NCBI RefSeq assembly: GCF_026241855.1
Contig: NZ_JAPJDC010000001.1
Span: 496,001 to 560,000, forward strand
Reading direction: 5' to 3'
Origin: Curtobacterium flaccumfaciens pv. betae
GTDB taxonomy: Bacteria > Actinomycetota > Actinomycetes > Actinomycetales > Microbacteriaceae
DNA: 64,000 nucleotides
In this document: positions 1 through 7,822 of the stretch, in pieces
How the letters are laid out: every line of letters begins with the position of its first letter
Position numbering within the stretch: position 1 is the stretch's first letter
The notes under the pieces: model-generated
The model's input: only the letters and a program-made list of their open reading frames with translations
Database searches by the model: none
What the model was told of the DNA's origin: nothing
Program-made: the position numbers and the translations under genes

Positions 1-341
1 AGGGCCTGCACGCCGTAGAAGACCCCGGCGGGCGAACCGCCGACGACGTCGATGCCGTCCGGTGTCACTGTGAGGCGGAACGACTCCACCCGGTCGCCCT
101 CCGGCGTTGTCGGGCCCGCGGGCAGGGACGGGTCGTCGGCGACGCGCAGTGCGATCGTGCCGGCCCCCGGTGCCGTGTCGTCGAGGGCGTCCCGCACCGG
201 CAGCCCGGTCGATCCCCGCAGGGTCTGCTGCAGGTACAGTCGGACGGACTCGCTCGCCGGGTCGGCGGCGATCCGGATCGACGGGGTGATCTCGAAGGCC
301 CCGACACCGGGAGCGGTGCGGCGCGGTCGTGGGACGAGCAT
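1..341 (-). CDS. GH20 beta-N-acetylhexosaminidase, N-terminal fragment (runs off left edge)
   Basis: Only the first 113 codons lie in the window. Read on the minus strand from an ATG at 341, the product starts MLVPRPRRTAPGVGAFEI and reaches SPAGVFYGVQAL at the window edge. The latter is the typical end of the GH20b domain that precedes the catalytic barrel of family 20 hexosaminidases. These enzymes remove terminal GlcNAc or GalNAc from chitin oligomers, glycans or cell-wall fragments. The gene is divergent from the ROK regulator at 386 with a 44-bp gap, which suggests control by that regulator in amino-sugar use (inference). No signal peptide is visible at this start, so a cytoplasmic enzyme is likely. 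Catalytic residues lie outside the window. Confidence 0.8.
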   Translation of the reverse strand, partial: MLVPRPRRTAPGVGAFEITPSIRIAADPASESVRLYLQQTLRGSTGLPVRDALDDTAPGAGTIALRVADDPSLPAGPTTPEGDRVESFRLTVTPDGIDVVGGSPAGVFYGVQA

Positions 342-372
342 GTCGGAGCCACCATTCCTCAATGATCTTTCG

Positions 373-385
373 TAATGTGGAGGCT
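373..385 (+). promoter_or_regulatory. -10 box and short leader of the ROK gene
   Basis: TAATGT at 373-378 is followed by 7 nt (GGAGGCT) and then the ATG at 386. The box fits an actinobacterial TANNNT -10 element so close to the start codon that the mRNA would be leaderless. A Shine-Dalgarno-like GGAGG lies in the same 7 nt but only 2 nt from the ATG, too close to act as a normal ribosome binding site. Confidence 0.4.
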
Positions 386-1576
386 ATGACCGTGGAGCAG
401 ACCGTGTCAACGACCCTGAGCGTCGCGGGCTCGACCCCCGGTGTCGTGGGGACGACCCCCGGCGTCCTGCGGCAGATGAACTCGCGGGCCATCCTCGACG
501 AGCTCCTGCGCGACGACGTCTCCCGCACGGTCACCGAGCTCGGCCGCACGGTCGGACTCTCCCGCCCCACGGTCGAGGCCGCACTCGCCGACCTGGTCGA
601 CCAGGGCTGGGTGGCCGAGGCCGAGGCGATCGCGACCCCGAACAAGGCCGGTCGTCGCGCCAAGCGCTTCGCGGCGGACGCGTCGGCCGGCTCCGTGCTC
701 GGCGTGGACCTCGGCCTGCACGGCATCGTCGGCGTGCGGGCGGACCTGCGCGGCGTCACGCTCGCCCGCGTCGAGGAGCGCTACACCGACCTCGCCGACG
801 CCGAACAGGCCTGGTCGAGCGTGCAGGACGTGGTCCGTCGGCTGACGTCGCCCGTCGGTGGCGCGGTCGGCGGCCCCGCCGGTGGAGCCCCGGTGCTCGG
901 TGCCACGTTCGGCGTCCCGGCGGTCGTCGACCGCGACGGGGCGATCGACTACACGGTCGCGGTGCCGGAGTGGGTCGAGCGACGGGTGCCCGGCCGGATC
1001 CAGGACCTCTTCCCCGGGGTCGCCACCTTCTTCGACAACGACGCCAAGCTGGCCGCCACGGCCGAGGCCCGGTGGGGTCGGTTCCACGGCGTCCGGGACG
1101 GCCTGTACCTGGTGATGGGTCGGCAGATCGGTGCCGCCCTGGTGGTCGACGGCTCGTTGGCGCGCGGTGCGCGCGGTGCCGCCGGTGAGATGGGCGGCAT
1201 CGCCTCGACCGGCTGGCCCGCCGCACCCGCCCGCCTGGAGGCCCGGATCCCGTCCGACACGGACCTCGAGTCCGTCTTCGCCGCGGCCGCCCAGGGCTCG
1301 GTGTCGGCCGTCGGGACCGTCCGTGCGTTCGCGGCCGACGTGGCACCCGGCGTCGTGCAGCTCGTGACGACGATCGACCCCGAGGTCGTCGTCGTCGGTG
1401 GCGAGGTCCTGCCGGGGGCGGAGGTGTTCTGCGCCGCGCTCGACGAGATCGTCACGCCGCAGCTCCGGCACCCGGTGGCGTTCACCCCGTCGACCGTCGG
1501 ACGCGACGCCGTGGCCCGGGGTGCGCTGGCCCGATCCCTCGCACACGTGCGCTCCGTCCACATGGGACTCGGCTGA
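386..1576 (+). CDS. ROK family transcriptional regulator
   Basis: A 396-aa protein with an N-terminal winged helix-turn-helix (about residues 27-65, VTELGRTVGLSRPTVEAAL) and a C-terminal ROK sugar-kinase fold (FFDNDAKLAATAEARWG, then the ROK signature-like GAAGEMGG). Such proteins are repressors or activators that sense sugars or sugar phosphates, and NagC/Mlc are the best known. The zinc-binding CxCGxxGCxE motif usual after GExGH is absent here. The start at 386 is preferred over the longer frame from 329 because it leaves the divergent gene start free and follows a -10 box by 7 nt. Divergence from a GH20 gene suggests an amino-sugar regulon (inference). Confidence 0.85.
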   Translation: MTVEQTVSTTLSVAGSTPGVVGTTPGVLRQMNSRAILDELLRDDVSRTVTELGRTVGLSRPTVEAALADLVDQGWVAEAEAIATPNKAGRRAKRFAADASAGSVLGVDLGLHGIVGVRADLRGVTLARVEERYTDLADAEQAWSSVQDVVRRLTSPVGGAVGGPAGGAPVLGATFGVPAVVDRDGAIDYTVAVPEWVERRVPGRIQDLFPGVATFFDNDAKLAATAEARWGRFHGVRDGLYLVMGRQIGAALVVDGSLARGARGAAGEMGGIASTGWPAAPARLEARIPSDTDLESVFAAAAQGSVSAVGTVRAFAADVAPGVVQLVTTIDPEVVVVGGEVLPGAEVFCAALDEIVTPQLRHPVAFTPSTVGRDAVARGALARSLAHVRSVHMGLG

Positions 1577-1627
1577 CACCCAGGGAGCGCGCCGGGTCCT
1601 GACAGGGCGTTCAGGGATGCTGGGGGC

Positions 1628-2398
1628 ATGACGACTGCCGTGACCGCCCGTGCCATGACCGTCGCCAGTGGCGACTCCACCGCTCCGTCGGACCTCGGCG
1701 GGCTCTCCGGCCTGGTGCTCCAGCTGATCGACGCCCTGGGGGAGTGGGGCGTCGGGCTGATGCTCTTCGTCGAGACGGTGTTCCCGCCCATCCCGTCCGA
1801 GGTCATCCTGCCGCTGGCCGGGTTCCTCGCGGGCGCCGGCCAGATGAACCTCGTGCTGGTCCTGGTGCTGGCGACGATCGGCTCCTACCTCGGGGCGCTG
1901 GTGCTGTACTGGCTCGGCGCGAAGATCGGGTTCGAACGCACCACGCGGTGGTTCGGCAAGCTGCCCCTCGTCGACGAGGACGACTTCCGCAAGGCAGCCG
2001 GCTGGTTCCACCGGCACGGCAAGAGCGCGGTCTTCTTCGGCCGGTTCGTCCCGATCGTCCGCAGCCTCATCTCGTTGCCGGCCGGCGCCGACCGCATGCA
2101 CCTCGGCACGTTCTCGGTGTTCACGATCATCGCGAGCGGCATCTGGAACAGCGCGCTCGTGCTGCTCGGTGCCGCGTTCGGGTCGCAGTACGACCAGGTC
2201 GAGGCCTACACCGAGTGGATCGACCGGGTGCTCTACGTCGCGATCGCCGCGGTCGTGGTGACCTTCGTCGTGCGCCGGATCCGCCGTGTGCGCGCCGAGC
2301 GGCGCACGGGCGGCCCCGACGACCACGACGACGCCGCCGGCAGCACTGCCGTGGGCGGTGCCCGGGGTCGTCGTCGCGCCGAGCCCGCCCGCGACTGA
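1628..2398 (+). CDS. DedA family membrane protein
   Basis: A 256-aa polytopic membrane protein of the DedA/SNARE-associated family. The family signatures are visible: FVETVFPPIPSEVILPLAG near residues 50-70 and GRFVPIVRSLISLPAGADRM near residues 137-157, the conserved re-entrant loop with essential Arg and Pro. Some DedA proteins flip undecaprenyl phosphate or phosphatidylethanolamine and support envelope homeostasis, but the substrate cannot be read from sequence. The C-terminal tail is charged (RRIRRVRAERR) and probably cytoplasmic. The gene stands alone. It converges on a small DUF2945 gene, with only 3 nt between the two stop codons. Confidence 0.9.
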   Translation: MTTAVTARAMTVASGDSTAPSDLGGLSGLVLQLIDALGEWGVGLMLFVETVFPPIPSEVILPLAGFLAGAGQMNLVLVLVLATIGSYLGALVLYWLGAKIGFERTTRWFGKLPLVDEDDFRKAAGWFHRHGKSAVFFGRFVPIVRSLISLPAGADRMHLGTFSVFTIIASGIWNSALVLLGAAFGSQYDQVEAYTEWIDRVLYVAIAAVVVTFVVRRIRRVRAERRTGGPDDHDDAAGSTAVGGARGRRRAEPARD

Positions 2399-2401
2399 GC
2401 C

Positions 2402-2605
2402 TCAGGCCTTCGTCAGCGCCGACTCCTTGTGGGCGGCCTGCTTGCCGCTCTTCTCCGACTCGACGATCCAGTACGGGTCGTCGTCGGTCGGCCTGAAGTG
2501 CTGCCCGTCGAACTCGAAGTCGCTCGTCCGCTTGCGCACGAGCGTGCCGGTCGTCCTGCCCTGCGAGGTGTTCCAGTGCACCTCGTCACCCTTCGACAAC
2601 GCCAT
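2402..2605 (-). CDS. DUF2945 / hypervirulence-associated TUDOR domain protein
   Basis: A 67-aa protein, MALSKGDEVHWNTSQGRTTG and onward, matching the small DUF2945 (HVA1, Tudor-like) family in its GDxVxW..SQG.TxG start and its length. The function is unknown in bacteria. The fold is a small beta barrel that in eukaryotic relatives binds modified peptides. A strong Shine-Dalgarno (AAGGAGG) lies 5 nt upstream of the ATG on the minus strand, so unlike many neighbours it is probably translated from a leadered mRNA. Confidence 0.75.
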   Translation of the reverse strand: MALSKGDEVHWNTSQGRTTGTLVRKRTSDFEFDGQHFRPTDDDPYWIVESEKSGKQAAHKESALTKA

Positions 2606-2803
2606 GCTGTCCTCCTTGCGCGATTCCTCGTCCTGGTGGAGGTCGGACTGTACCCCGTCGATCCCCGGAAACCCGGGGGAGTACGGCGATCACGATGTCG
2701 TAACGGCCATGCGGATCGAGAGTCGGACGCGTACCGTTTCCCTTGAGTCCACACGTCGGCAGCGGCCGCGGAACCACGGGCTCCGGACGGGACGACGGAC
2801 ACC

Positions 2804-3856
2804 ATGACCCTGCTGGACAGCGCGCGGGCGGACACCGTCCTCTCTGCGCGGTACCGGCTCGTGAAGCTCATCGGCACCGGCGGCATGGGATCCGTCTACG
2901 AAGCCCGTGACGAGCACACGTACCGGGCCGTGGCCGTGAAGCTCTTCGCGACCCCGGACAAGATGACCACCGCCGACCGCGTCCGCCAGGAGCGCGAGAT
3001 CCGGCTGCTCAGCATGCTCTCCCACCCGGGGCTCATCCCGCTGTACGACGCCGGCACCCACGAGTTCGAGGACGGCCCGCACCGGTTCATCGTGATGGAG
3101 CTCATCGCCGACACCACGCTGCTCCGCCGCCTGTCCGAGGGTGCCCTGCACAACTACGAGGTGGCCGACCTCGGTGCGCAGCTCGCCGACGCCCTGGCCT
3201 ACGTGCACTCCCGCGGCATCGTGCACCGCGACGTGAAGCCCGCCAACATCCTGATCAGCGACGAGGGCTCGTCCGGGTTCGCCCGCACGGTCAAGCTCAC
3301 CGACTTCGGCGTCGCCCACTTCGTCGACGGCTCCCGCCTGACGAACGACGGCACGGTCATCGGCACCGCCGCTTACCTCAGCCCGGAGCAGGTGGCCGGC
3401 GAACCGATCAGCTTCGCCACCGACGTGTACTCGCTCGGGCTCGTCCTGCTCGAGGCGCTGACCGGCAAGCAGGAGTACTCGGGCACCCTGATCGAGGCCG
3501 CACTCGCCCGGCTCCGTCGCGATCCCGAGATCCCGGACGACGTCGCCGACGAGTGGCGCGAGCTGCTCAGCCGGATGACCGCCCGCGACCCGGAGCGCCG
3601 GCCCACGGCGGTCGCCATCGCCAACGCGCTGCGCGGCGGGTCCACCCAGATCACCGGCCCGGTGCCGCTCGGCCCGGAACGCGTGAAGCACCAGCGCGAC
3701 CACCGCATGCACCGCGCCGCGCACCGGCACGCCAAGCGCGGCACGTTCTCCGCGGTGCGTCGCTGGCGTCGGCGGAACGTCCTGGTCGGGTCCTTCGCGG
3801 CCTTCGGCGTCACCGCGGCCTGCGTGGCCGCCTACGTCGCGGGTGCCCTGCACTGA
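2804..3856 (+). CDS. Serine/threonine protein kinase with C-terminal membrane anchor
   Basis: A 350-aa Hanks-type kinase. All key elements are present: glycine loop GTGGMGSV (residues 24-31), the VAVK lysine (about 46), HRDVKPAN catalytic loop (141-148), DFG (167-169) and the SPE form of the APE motif (193-195). After a basic linker rich in Arg and His, the last 25 residues form one membrane segment (NVLVGSFAAFGVTAACVAAYVAG) with almost nothing outside, so there are no PASTA or other sensor domains. It is therefore an anchored cytoplasmic kinase rather than a PknB-type receptor. Targets are unknown. The nearest genes (trpF, DUF2945) give no hint. Confidence 0.9.
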   Translation: MTLLDSARADTVLSARYRLVKLIGTGGMGSVYEARDEHTYRAVAVKLFATPDKMTTADRVRQEREIRLLSMLSHPGLIPLYDAGTHEFEDGPHRFIVMELIADTTLLRRLSEGALHNYEVADLGAQLADALAYVHSRGIVHRDVKPANILISDEGSSGFARTVKLTDFGVAHFVDGSRLTNDGTVIGTAAYLSPEQVAGEPISFATDVYSLGLVLLEALTGKQEYSGTLIEAALARLRRDPEIPDDVADEWRELLSRMTARDPERRPTAVAIANALRGGSTQITGPVPLGPERVKHQRDHRMHRAAHRHAKRGTFSAVRRWRRRNVLVGSFAAFGVTAACVAAYVAGALH

Positions 3857-3898
3857 TCCGCTCGGCGGCTCCGTGCTCCGAGCACCGGAACGCCCTGG

Positions 3899-3911
3899 CA
3901 GGATGGACAGC
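3899..3911 (+). promoter_or_regulatory. -10 box of trpF (leaderless arrangement)
   Basis: CAGGAT at 3899-3904 is followed by exactly 7 nt and the trpF ATG at 3912. The same CAGGAT-GGACNGN-ATG layout precedes the AEC carrier at 6672. This supports both the start choice and a leaderless mRNA. Confidence 0.4.
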
Positions 3912-4532
3912 ATGACCGACCAGCGCTGGATCAAGATCTGTGGCCTGTCGACGCCCGACACCGTGGACGCCGCCATCGACGCGGGTGCCGACGCCGTCGG
4001 GTTCGTCTTCGCGGCGGGCAGCCCCCGGACCGTCACCGCCGACCTGGCGAAGGAACTGGTCGAGCGGGTGCCGGACGGCATCGACGCCGTCGGGGTCTTC
4101 CGTGACCAGAAGATCGACGAGATCGTGGGCATCGCCTCCGAGGTCGGGCTCACCACCCTGCAGCTGCACGGTGGCGAGTCGGCGTCCGACTTCGCCCGCG
4201 CGCGCGATGCCGGCTTCTTCACCATCCGCGCCATCGCGGCCGAGGACTACCTGCGCGAGACGCCCGAACAGCGCGCCGCGTTCGACCACGACCTGCTGCT
4301 GCTCGACGCCGCCGTGCCCGGCAGCGGTCGGCTCGTCGACCCGGCCACGATCGACGGCGTGGACGAGGCCTGGATCCTCGCCGGCGGGCTGACCCCGGCC
4401 AACGTGGTCGCCGCGGTCGAGGCGCTCGACCCCGACGGCGTCGACGTGTCGAGCGGCGTCGAGTCCGAGCGCGGCGTCAAGGACCCCGCGAAGATCCGTG
4501 CGTTCGTCGAGGCCGTCCGCAGCCTGGGCTGA
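3912..4532 (+). CDS. trpF: Phosphoribosylanthranilate isomerase
   Basis: A 206-aa single-domain TIM barrel that converts N-(5'-phosphoribosyl)anthranilate to CdRP in tryptophan biosynthesis. The N-terminal KICGL motif carrying the catalytic Cys, LQLHGGE in the middle, LLLDAAVPGSGR with the catalytic Asp, ILAGGLTPANV and GVDVSSGVE at the phosphate site are all present. The start at 3912 (MTDQRWIKICG) is favoured because the -10 box CAGGAT lies 7 nt upstream, and an upstream in-frame ATG at 3903 lies inside that promoter. It is not next to other trp genes, as is common in Actinobacteria. A perfect palindrome ends the transcript. Confidence 0.95.
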   Translation: MTDQRWIKICGLSTPDTVDAAIDAGADAVGFVFAAGSPRTVTADLAKELVERVPDGIDAVGVFRDQKIDEIVGIASEVGLTTLQLHGGESASDFARARDAGFFTIRAIAAEDYLRETPEQRAAFDHDLLLLDAAVPGSGRLVDPATIDGVDEAWILAGGLTPANVVAAVEALDPDGVDVSSGVESERGVKDPAKIRAFVEAVRSLG

Positions 4533-4580
4533 GTGCCCGGCTGCATCGGTCGCGTTCGCGGCTCTGGACGCGACCGCGGA

Positions 4581-4624
4581 CGGACAGGAGGCGCGGTGCG
4601 GGCCCGCCACGGGCCTCCTGTCCG
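4581..4624. repeat. Family-1 palindrome, copy 1 (bidirectional terminator)
   Basis: An inverted repeat with 12-bp arms CGGACAGGAGGC / GCCTCCTGTCCG around a GC-rich 20-nt loop, between the convergent ends of trpF and the HAD gene. Five further near-copies of this sequence occur in the window (7619, 24189, 24382, 48099, 50479), always 3' of a gene. There is no T-tract, so termination is an inference from position and stem strength. Confidence 0.75.
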
Positions 4625-4632
4625 CCGCGCGC

Positions 4633-5391
4633 TCAGCGCAGGGTGGGGATGAGCTCCGTCAGGAACGCGTCGGTGTCCTCCCAGCCCTCGACCGCGTGGC
4701 AGGGGACGCCGAGCGCCTTGACCGGGTAGTCGTTGCCCTCGGGGTCGAGCCGGTCGCCGACGAAGAGCATGTCGTCGAGCGCGATGCCGGTGATCTCGGC
4801 CAGACGCTGCATGCCGTAGGCCTTGTCGATGCCCTTGCGGGTGATGTCGATGCTCGTGGAGCCGCCCGAGCGGACCTCGAGGTCGGGCAGGTCCTGCTGC
4901 ACCAGACGGCGCAGGTGGTCCTTCTTCTCGCCGGTCGGGTCCCACTGCTTCTTGACGTCCACCGGGGCCGACTGACCGAGGGCGGAGAACGTGATCTGCG
5001 ACCCGCGGTCCTCGAGGATGGCGCCCCAGGTCTCGGACTCCCAGTACCCGGCTTCCTTCGCACGGGCCTCGACCGCGGCGAGGGCGCGGTCCTTCTGCTC
5101 GTCGGTGAGGTCCTCGGCGTACTGCAGTGCCCAGTCCTGGTCCTCCCAGCGGTAGTACCGGGTGCCGCAGGTCGGCAGGAGGTGCAGGGCGTCGAGCGTC
5201 AGGCCGTCGCGCTGCCGGAGCGGGGTGACCAGCTGCTGCTCGAACTGGGTGAAGTTGCCGCCGGAGATGACCGCGACCGGCACGACCTCGAGCAGGGACG
5301 CGAAGGTCTCGAGCATGCGGGGGTCGAGGGAGGACTTCGACGGGGCGAGCGTGTCGTCCAGGTCGAAGGCGACGAGGCGGGGCGTGGTCAT
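4633..5391 (-). CDS. HAD-IIB family hydrolase (phosphomannomutase-like / Cof-type)
   Basis: A 252-aa haloacid dehalogenase phosphatase. Motif I FDLDDTLAPS (nucleophile Asp10, acid Asp12), motif II VISGGNFTQFEQQL, and the acidic motif GDRLDPEGND near the C-terminus are clear, with a long type-C2B cap between them. The SGGxFTQFEQQL stretch is like the eukaryotic-type phosphomannomutase branch, so a sugar-phosphate substrate is likely but unproven. The start is placed at 5391 (MTTPRLVAFDLDD), 7 nt after a CAGGAT -10 box on the minus strand. A longer frame starting at 5439 would bury that promoter. Confidence 0.85.
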   Translation of the reverse strand: MTTPRLVAFDLDDTLAPSKSSLDPRMLETFASLLEVVPVAVISGGNFTQFEQQLVTPLRQRDGLTLDALHLLPTCGTRYYRWEDQDWALQYAEDLTDEQKDRALAAVEARAKEAGYWESETWGAILEDRGSQITFSALGQSAPVDVKKQWDPTGEKKDHLRRLVQQDLPDLEVRSGGSTSIDITRKGIDKAYGMQRLAEITGIALDDMLFVGDRLDPEGNDYPVKALGVPCHAVEGWEDTDAFLTELIPTLR

Positions 5392-5473
5392 GCCACCGAT
5401 CCTGCCAGAGCCCGCCGACCACCCGCAGGGTACGACCACCCGGGTGCCCGGGTGCTGCGCGATGTCTGCGGGG

Positions 5474-5908
5474 TCACGCGCGGTGCGTGGCGGGGACCCG
5501 GTCGCGGGCGTAGGTGATGTCCGTGTAGCCGTGCGGTTCGGGGTTGCCGTCCTCGTCGAGGTTCACGAAGACGACCTCGTCGATCGTCAGGATGCTGCGG
5601 TGCGTGAAGAGGTTGCGCGCCTCGGCCCGCATGGTCAGCGACGTCCGGCCGAACCGGGTGGCGACGAGGCCGATCTCGACGATGTCGCCCTCCTTCGCCG
5701 AGGACAGGAAGTTGATCTCCGACATGTACTTCGTGACGACCTTGCCGTTGCCGAGCTGGATGATCGCGTAGACCGCGGCTTCCTCGTCGATCCAGCGGAG
5801 CAGGCTGCCGCCGAACAGGGTGCCGTTGGCGTTGAGGTCCTCCGGTCGCACCCACTTCCGGGTGTAGAAGTTCATCTCCGGCGGGGCGTCGTCCTGGTGC
5901 TGATCCAT
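5474..5908 (-). CDS. Acyl-CoA thioesterase (hotdog fold, YciA-like)
   Basis: A 144-aa protein with the hotdog acyl-CoA hydrolase pattern: NANGTLFGGSLLRWIDEEAAVYA carries the conserved N...GG..L.W.DE motif of the YciA/BFIT family, where the Asp is catalytic. Later come MSEINFLSSAKEGDIVEI and RNLFTHRSILTIDEVVFV. It cleaves acyl-CoA thioesters to acid and CoA in the cytoplasm, and chain preference cannot be read. TACCAT lies 8 nt upstream of the ATG on the minus strand, another leaderless-type start. The neighbours do not form a pathway with it. Confidence 0.85.
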   Translation of the reverse strand: MDQHQDDAPPEMNFYTRKWVRPEDLNANGTLFGGSLLRWIDEEAAVYAIIQLGNGKVVTKYMSEINFLSSAKEGDIVEIGLVATRFGRTSLTMRAEARNLFTHRSILTIDEVVFVNLDEDGNPEPHGYTDITYARDRVPATHRA

Positions 5909-5990
5909 GTCACGTCATGGTACGCCGACGGCCGCGCCCCCGCAGGGACGCGGCCGTCGTGGCGATCGCGGGCGGCGGTGCCGCCGGTGC

Positions 5991-6587
5991 TCACTCCTTG
6001 ACGAGGACGACCTCGTCGAGGGGGATGCGGGTGCGCGGGGCGACCTCGCGCTCGGCGGCCTTGTCGTCGAGCTGCGACGGGTGCGCGACGGTGCCGACGG
6101 CCGTGACCGTGTACGGCAGGAACCGCTCGGGCAGGTCGAACGCGGCGCGGAGCCCGGCGGCGTCGATGCCCGCCATCTGGTGCACGTGCAGCCCCTCGGC
6201 GTGCGCCTGCACGGTCAGGGCGGCGAGCGACTGGCCGAGGTCGTACTGCGCGAAGGGGCGCTCCTCACCGTCGGCGGTCACGGTCTCGAGCACGCCGACG
6301 ACGAGGGCGCTGGCGCGGAAGGCCCAGGCGGCGTTGAAGCCGAGCAGGTTCTCGTTGATCTTCCGGAACGTCTCGGTGCCACGGCGGCCGGCGATGAAGC
6401 GTCGGGGCTGGAAGTTCATGGCCGATGGGGCCCAGCGAGCGGCCTCGAGGACGGCGTCGAGCTGGTCGTCCGAGATCGTCGCGGTCTCGTCGTAGGAGCG
6501 GGGGCTCCAGCGTTCCTCGAGCAGCGGCACGAGCGGCTGGCTGGAGTCGGTGGACCGGGTGAGGGTGTCGGCGTTCGTCGAGGTCAT
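5991..6587 (-). CDS. Nitroreductase family oxidoreductase
   Basis: A 198-aa FMN-dependent nitroreductase-fold protein. The N-terminal RWSPRSYD motif that contacts FMN phosphate, AARWAPSAMNFQPRRFI (the conserved APSxxNxQPWxF site) and a C-terminal GTVAHPSQLDDKAAEREV tail match the family. Members reduce nitro groups, quinones or enals using NAD(P)H, and the substrate here is unknown. It is divergent from the AEC carrier gene at 6672, with an 84-bp spacer containing both promoters. Confidence 0.85.
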   Translation of the reverse strand: MTSTNADTLTRSTDSSQPLVPLLEERWSPRSYDETATISDDQLDAVLEAARWAPSAMNFQPRRFIAGRRGTETFRKINENLLGFNAAWAFRASALVVGVLETVTADGEERPFAQYDLGQSLAALTVQAHAEGLHVHQMAGIDAAGLRAAFDLPERFLPYTVTAVGTVAHPSQLDDKAAEREVAPRTRIPLDEVVLVKE

Positions 6588-6671
6588 GATGCGCTCAACG
6601 GTATTCGATGCGTACGCATTTCCGACCTGAGTGACGTCACATCACTGCCGGCAGGTGCCAGGATGGACGGG

Positions 6672-7595
6672 ATGGGTGGCGTGTTGACCGGCTTCGCGAT
6701 CATCGGCGCGATCATCGCCGGTGGGTACGTCGTCGGACGCATCGGTCTGCTGGGTCCGCACGCGCAGTTCGTGATGAGTCGGCTCGCGTTCTTCGTGCTG
6801 ATGCCGTGCCTGCTGTTCCACACCATCGCGACCGCCGACATCGCGTCGCTGCTGTCGTCGATGCTCTGGGTCTCGCTGCTGAGTGCCGCCGTGGTCGCCC
6901 TCGGTGCCGCCGCCGTGTTCCGCCTCGTGCTGCGCCGCCCCGTCACCACGACCACCGTCGGCGCCTTGGCTTCCAGCTACGTCAACGCGAACAACATCGG
7001 ACTGCCGGTGGCCGTGTACGTGCTCGGCCAGGCGACCGCGGTCGTGCCCGTGATCCTGCTGCAGCTCGTCGTGATGGCCCCGATCGCGCTGACGATCCTC
7101 GACGCTGCGACCGCGGGAGCCGGTGGGTGGGGACGACGGATCGCGGGGCCGTTCCGGAACCCGATCATCATCGCCTCGCTCGTCGGGCTCGTGTGCTCGG
7201 CGACGGGGATCACACTGCCCGACCCGGTGCTCGAGCCGTTCTCGCTCGTCGGCGCGGCCGCGGTGCCCGTCGTGCTGCTGTCGTTCGGGATGAGCCTGCA
7301 CGGTGCGACCCCGCTGCGGGACCCGGCGATCCGCACCGACGTCATCGTCGCGTCGTCGATCAAGCTCGTGGTGATGCCGGCCGTGGCGTTCGTGTTCGCA
7401 CGCTTCGTGTTCGGGCTCGGTGACCAGGAGGTCTTCGTGCTCACCACCCTCGGCGCCCTGCCGGCGGCGCAGAACGTCTTCAACTACGCGCAGCGGTACG
7501 GGGCAGCGGTCCCGGTGGCGCGCGACGTCGTGCTCATCTCGACGCTCGGCTCGGTGCCCGTGCTCGTCGCGATCGCCGCCCTGCTGCACCCGTAG
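6672..7595 (+). CDS. AEC family transporter (auxin efflux carrier-like permease)
   Basis: A 307-aa protein with about ten hydrophobic membrane spans in the 5+5 arrangement of the AEC/BART superfamily. The first half holds ASSYVNANNIGLPVAVYVLG, the discontinuous-helix Asn/Gly/Pro site characteristic of AEC proteins, and the second half GALPAAQNVFNYAQRYG is its inverted counterpart. Bacterial members move dicarboxylates such as malate, or other organic anions. The substrate is not predictable. The start is chosen at 6672 because CAGGAT lies 7 nt upstream, and the ATG at 6663 overlaps that box. Confidence 0.88.
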   Translation: MGGVLTGFAIIGAIIAGGYVVGRIGLLGPHAQFVMSRLAFFVLMPCLLFHTIATADIASLLSSMLWVSLLSAAVVALGAAAVFRLVLRRPVTTTTVGALASSYVNANNIGLPVAVYVLGQATAVVPVILLQLVVMAPIALTILDAATAGAGGWGRRIAGPFRNPIIIASLVGLVCSATGITLPDPVLEPFSLVGAAAVPVVLLSFGMSLHGATPLRDPAIRTDVIVASSIKLVVMPAVAFVFARFVFGLGDQEVFVLTTLGALPAAQNVFNYAQRYGAAVPVARDVVLISTLGSVPVLVAIAALLHP

Positions 7596-7618
7596 CGCGC
7601 CGTGGTCGCGCGACGCGG

Positions 7619-7662
7619 CGGACGGGAGGCCCGTGGCGGGGCCGCACCGGGCCTCCCGTCCG
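7619..7662. repeat. Family-1 palindrome, copy 2 (terminator of the AEC gene)
   Basis: Arms CGGACGGGAGGC / GCCTCCCGTCCG with a GC-rich loop, 24 bp after the AEC stop codon. It belongs to the same dispersed family as 4581-4624. Confidence 0.75.
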
Positions 7663-7687
7663 GCCGTGGTGGCGACCACCGCGGATG

Positions 7688-7738
7688 GTGAGCAGCAGAG
7701 GTCGGGTCGCGTCCGCCGACCCGACCCGTTCTGCTCAC
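7688..7738. repeat. Family-2 palindrome, copy 1 (GTGAGCAG...CTGCTCAC)
   Basis: An imperfect inverted repeat with outer arms GTGAGCAG / CTGCTCAC and inner arms GGTCGGGTCG / CGACCCGACC, followed by GAAGC. It is the most degraded of four copies, and the others at 37245, 38450 and 40311 have near-perfect arms. It lies between the AEC gene and the Met-rich protein, 26 bp after a family-1 copy. Confidence 0.7.
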
Positions 7739-7822
7739 GAAGCGCGGACTGCACGCGCGTACCCTGGCGGGCACGCGGGGCGGACCGCCCCGTGACCGAT
7801 GACCACGACGAGGAGACCGGCG

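Noticed and set aside
407..2326. Long open frame on the minus strand opposite the ROK and DedA genes
   Set aside because: It is an antisense shadow caused by high third-position GC. Its product is a Gly/Arg/Asp/His-rich string with no family motif.
3873..3885. GTGCTC/GAGCAC palindrome between the kinase and trpF
   Set aside because: Only 6-bp arms with a 1-nt centre and no T-tract, too weak to call as terminator or operator.
2690..4234. Open frame opposite the kinase and trpF genes
   Set aside because: It spans two clear genes on the other strand and codes for no recognisable domain.
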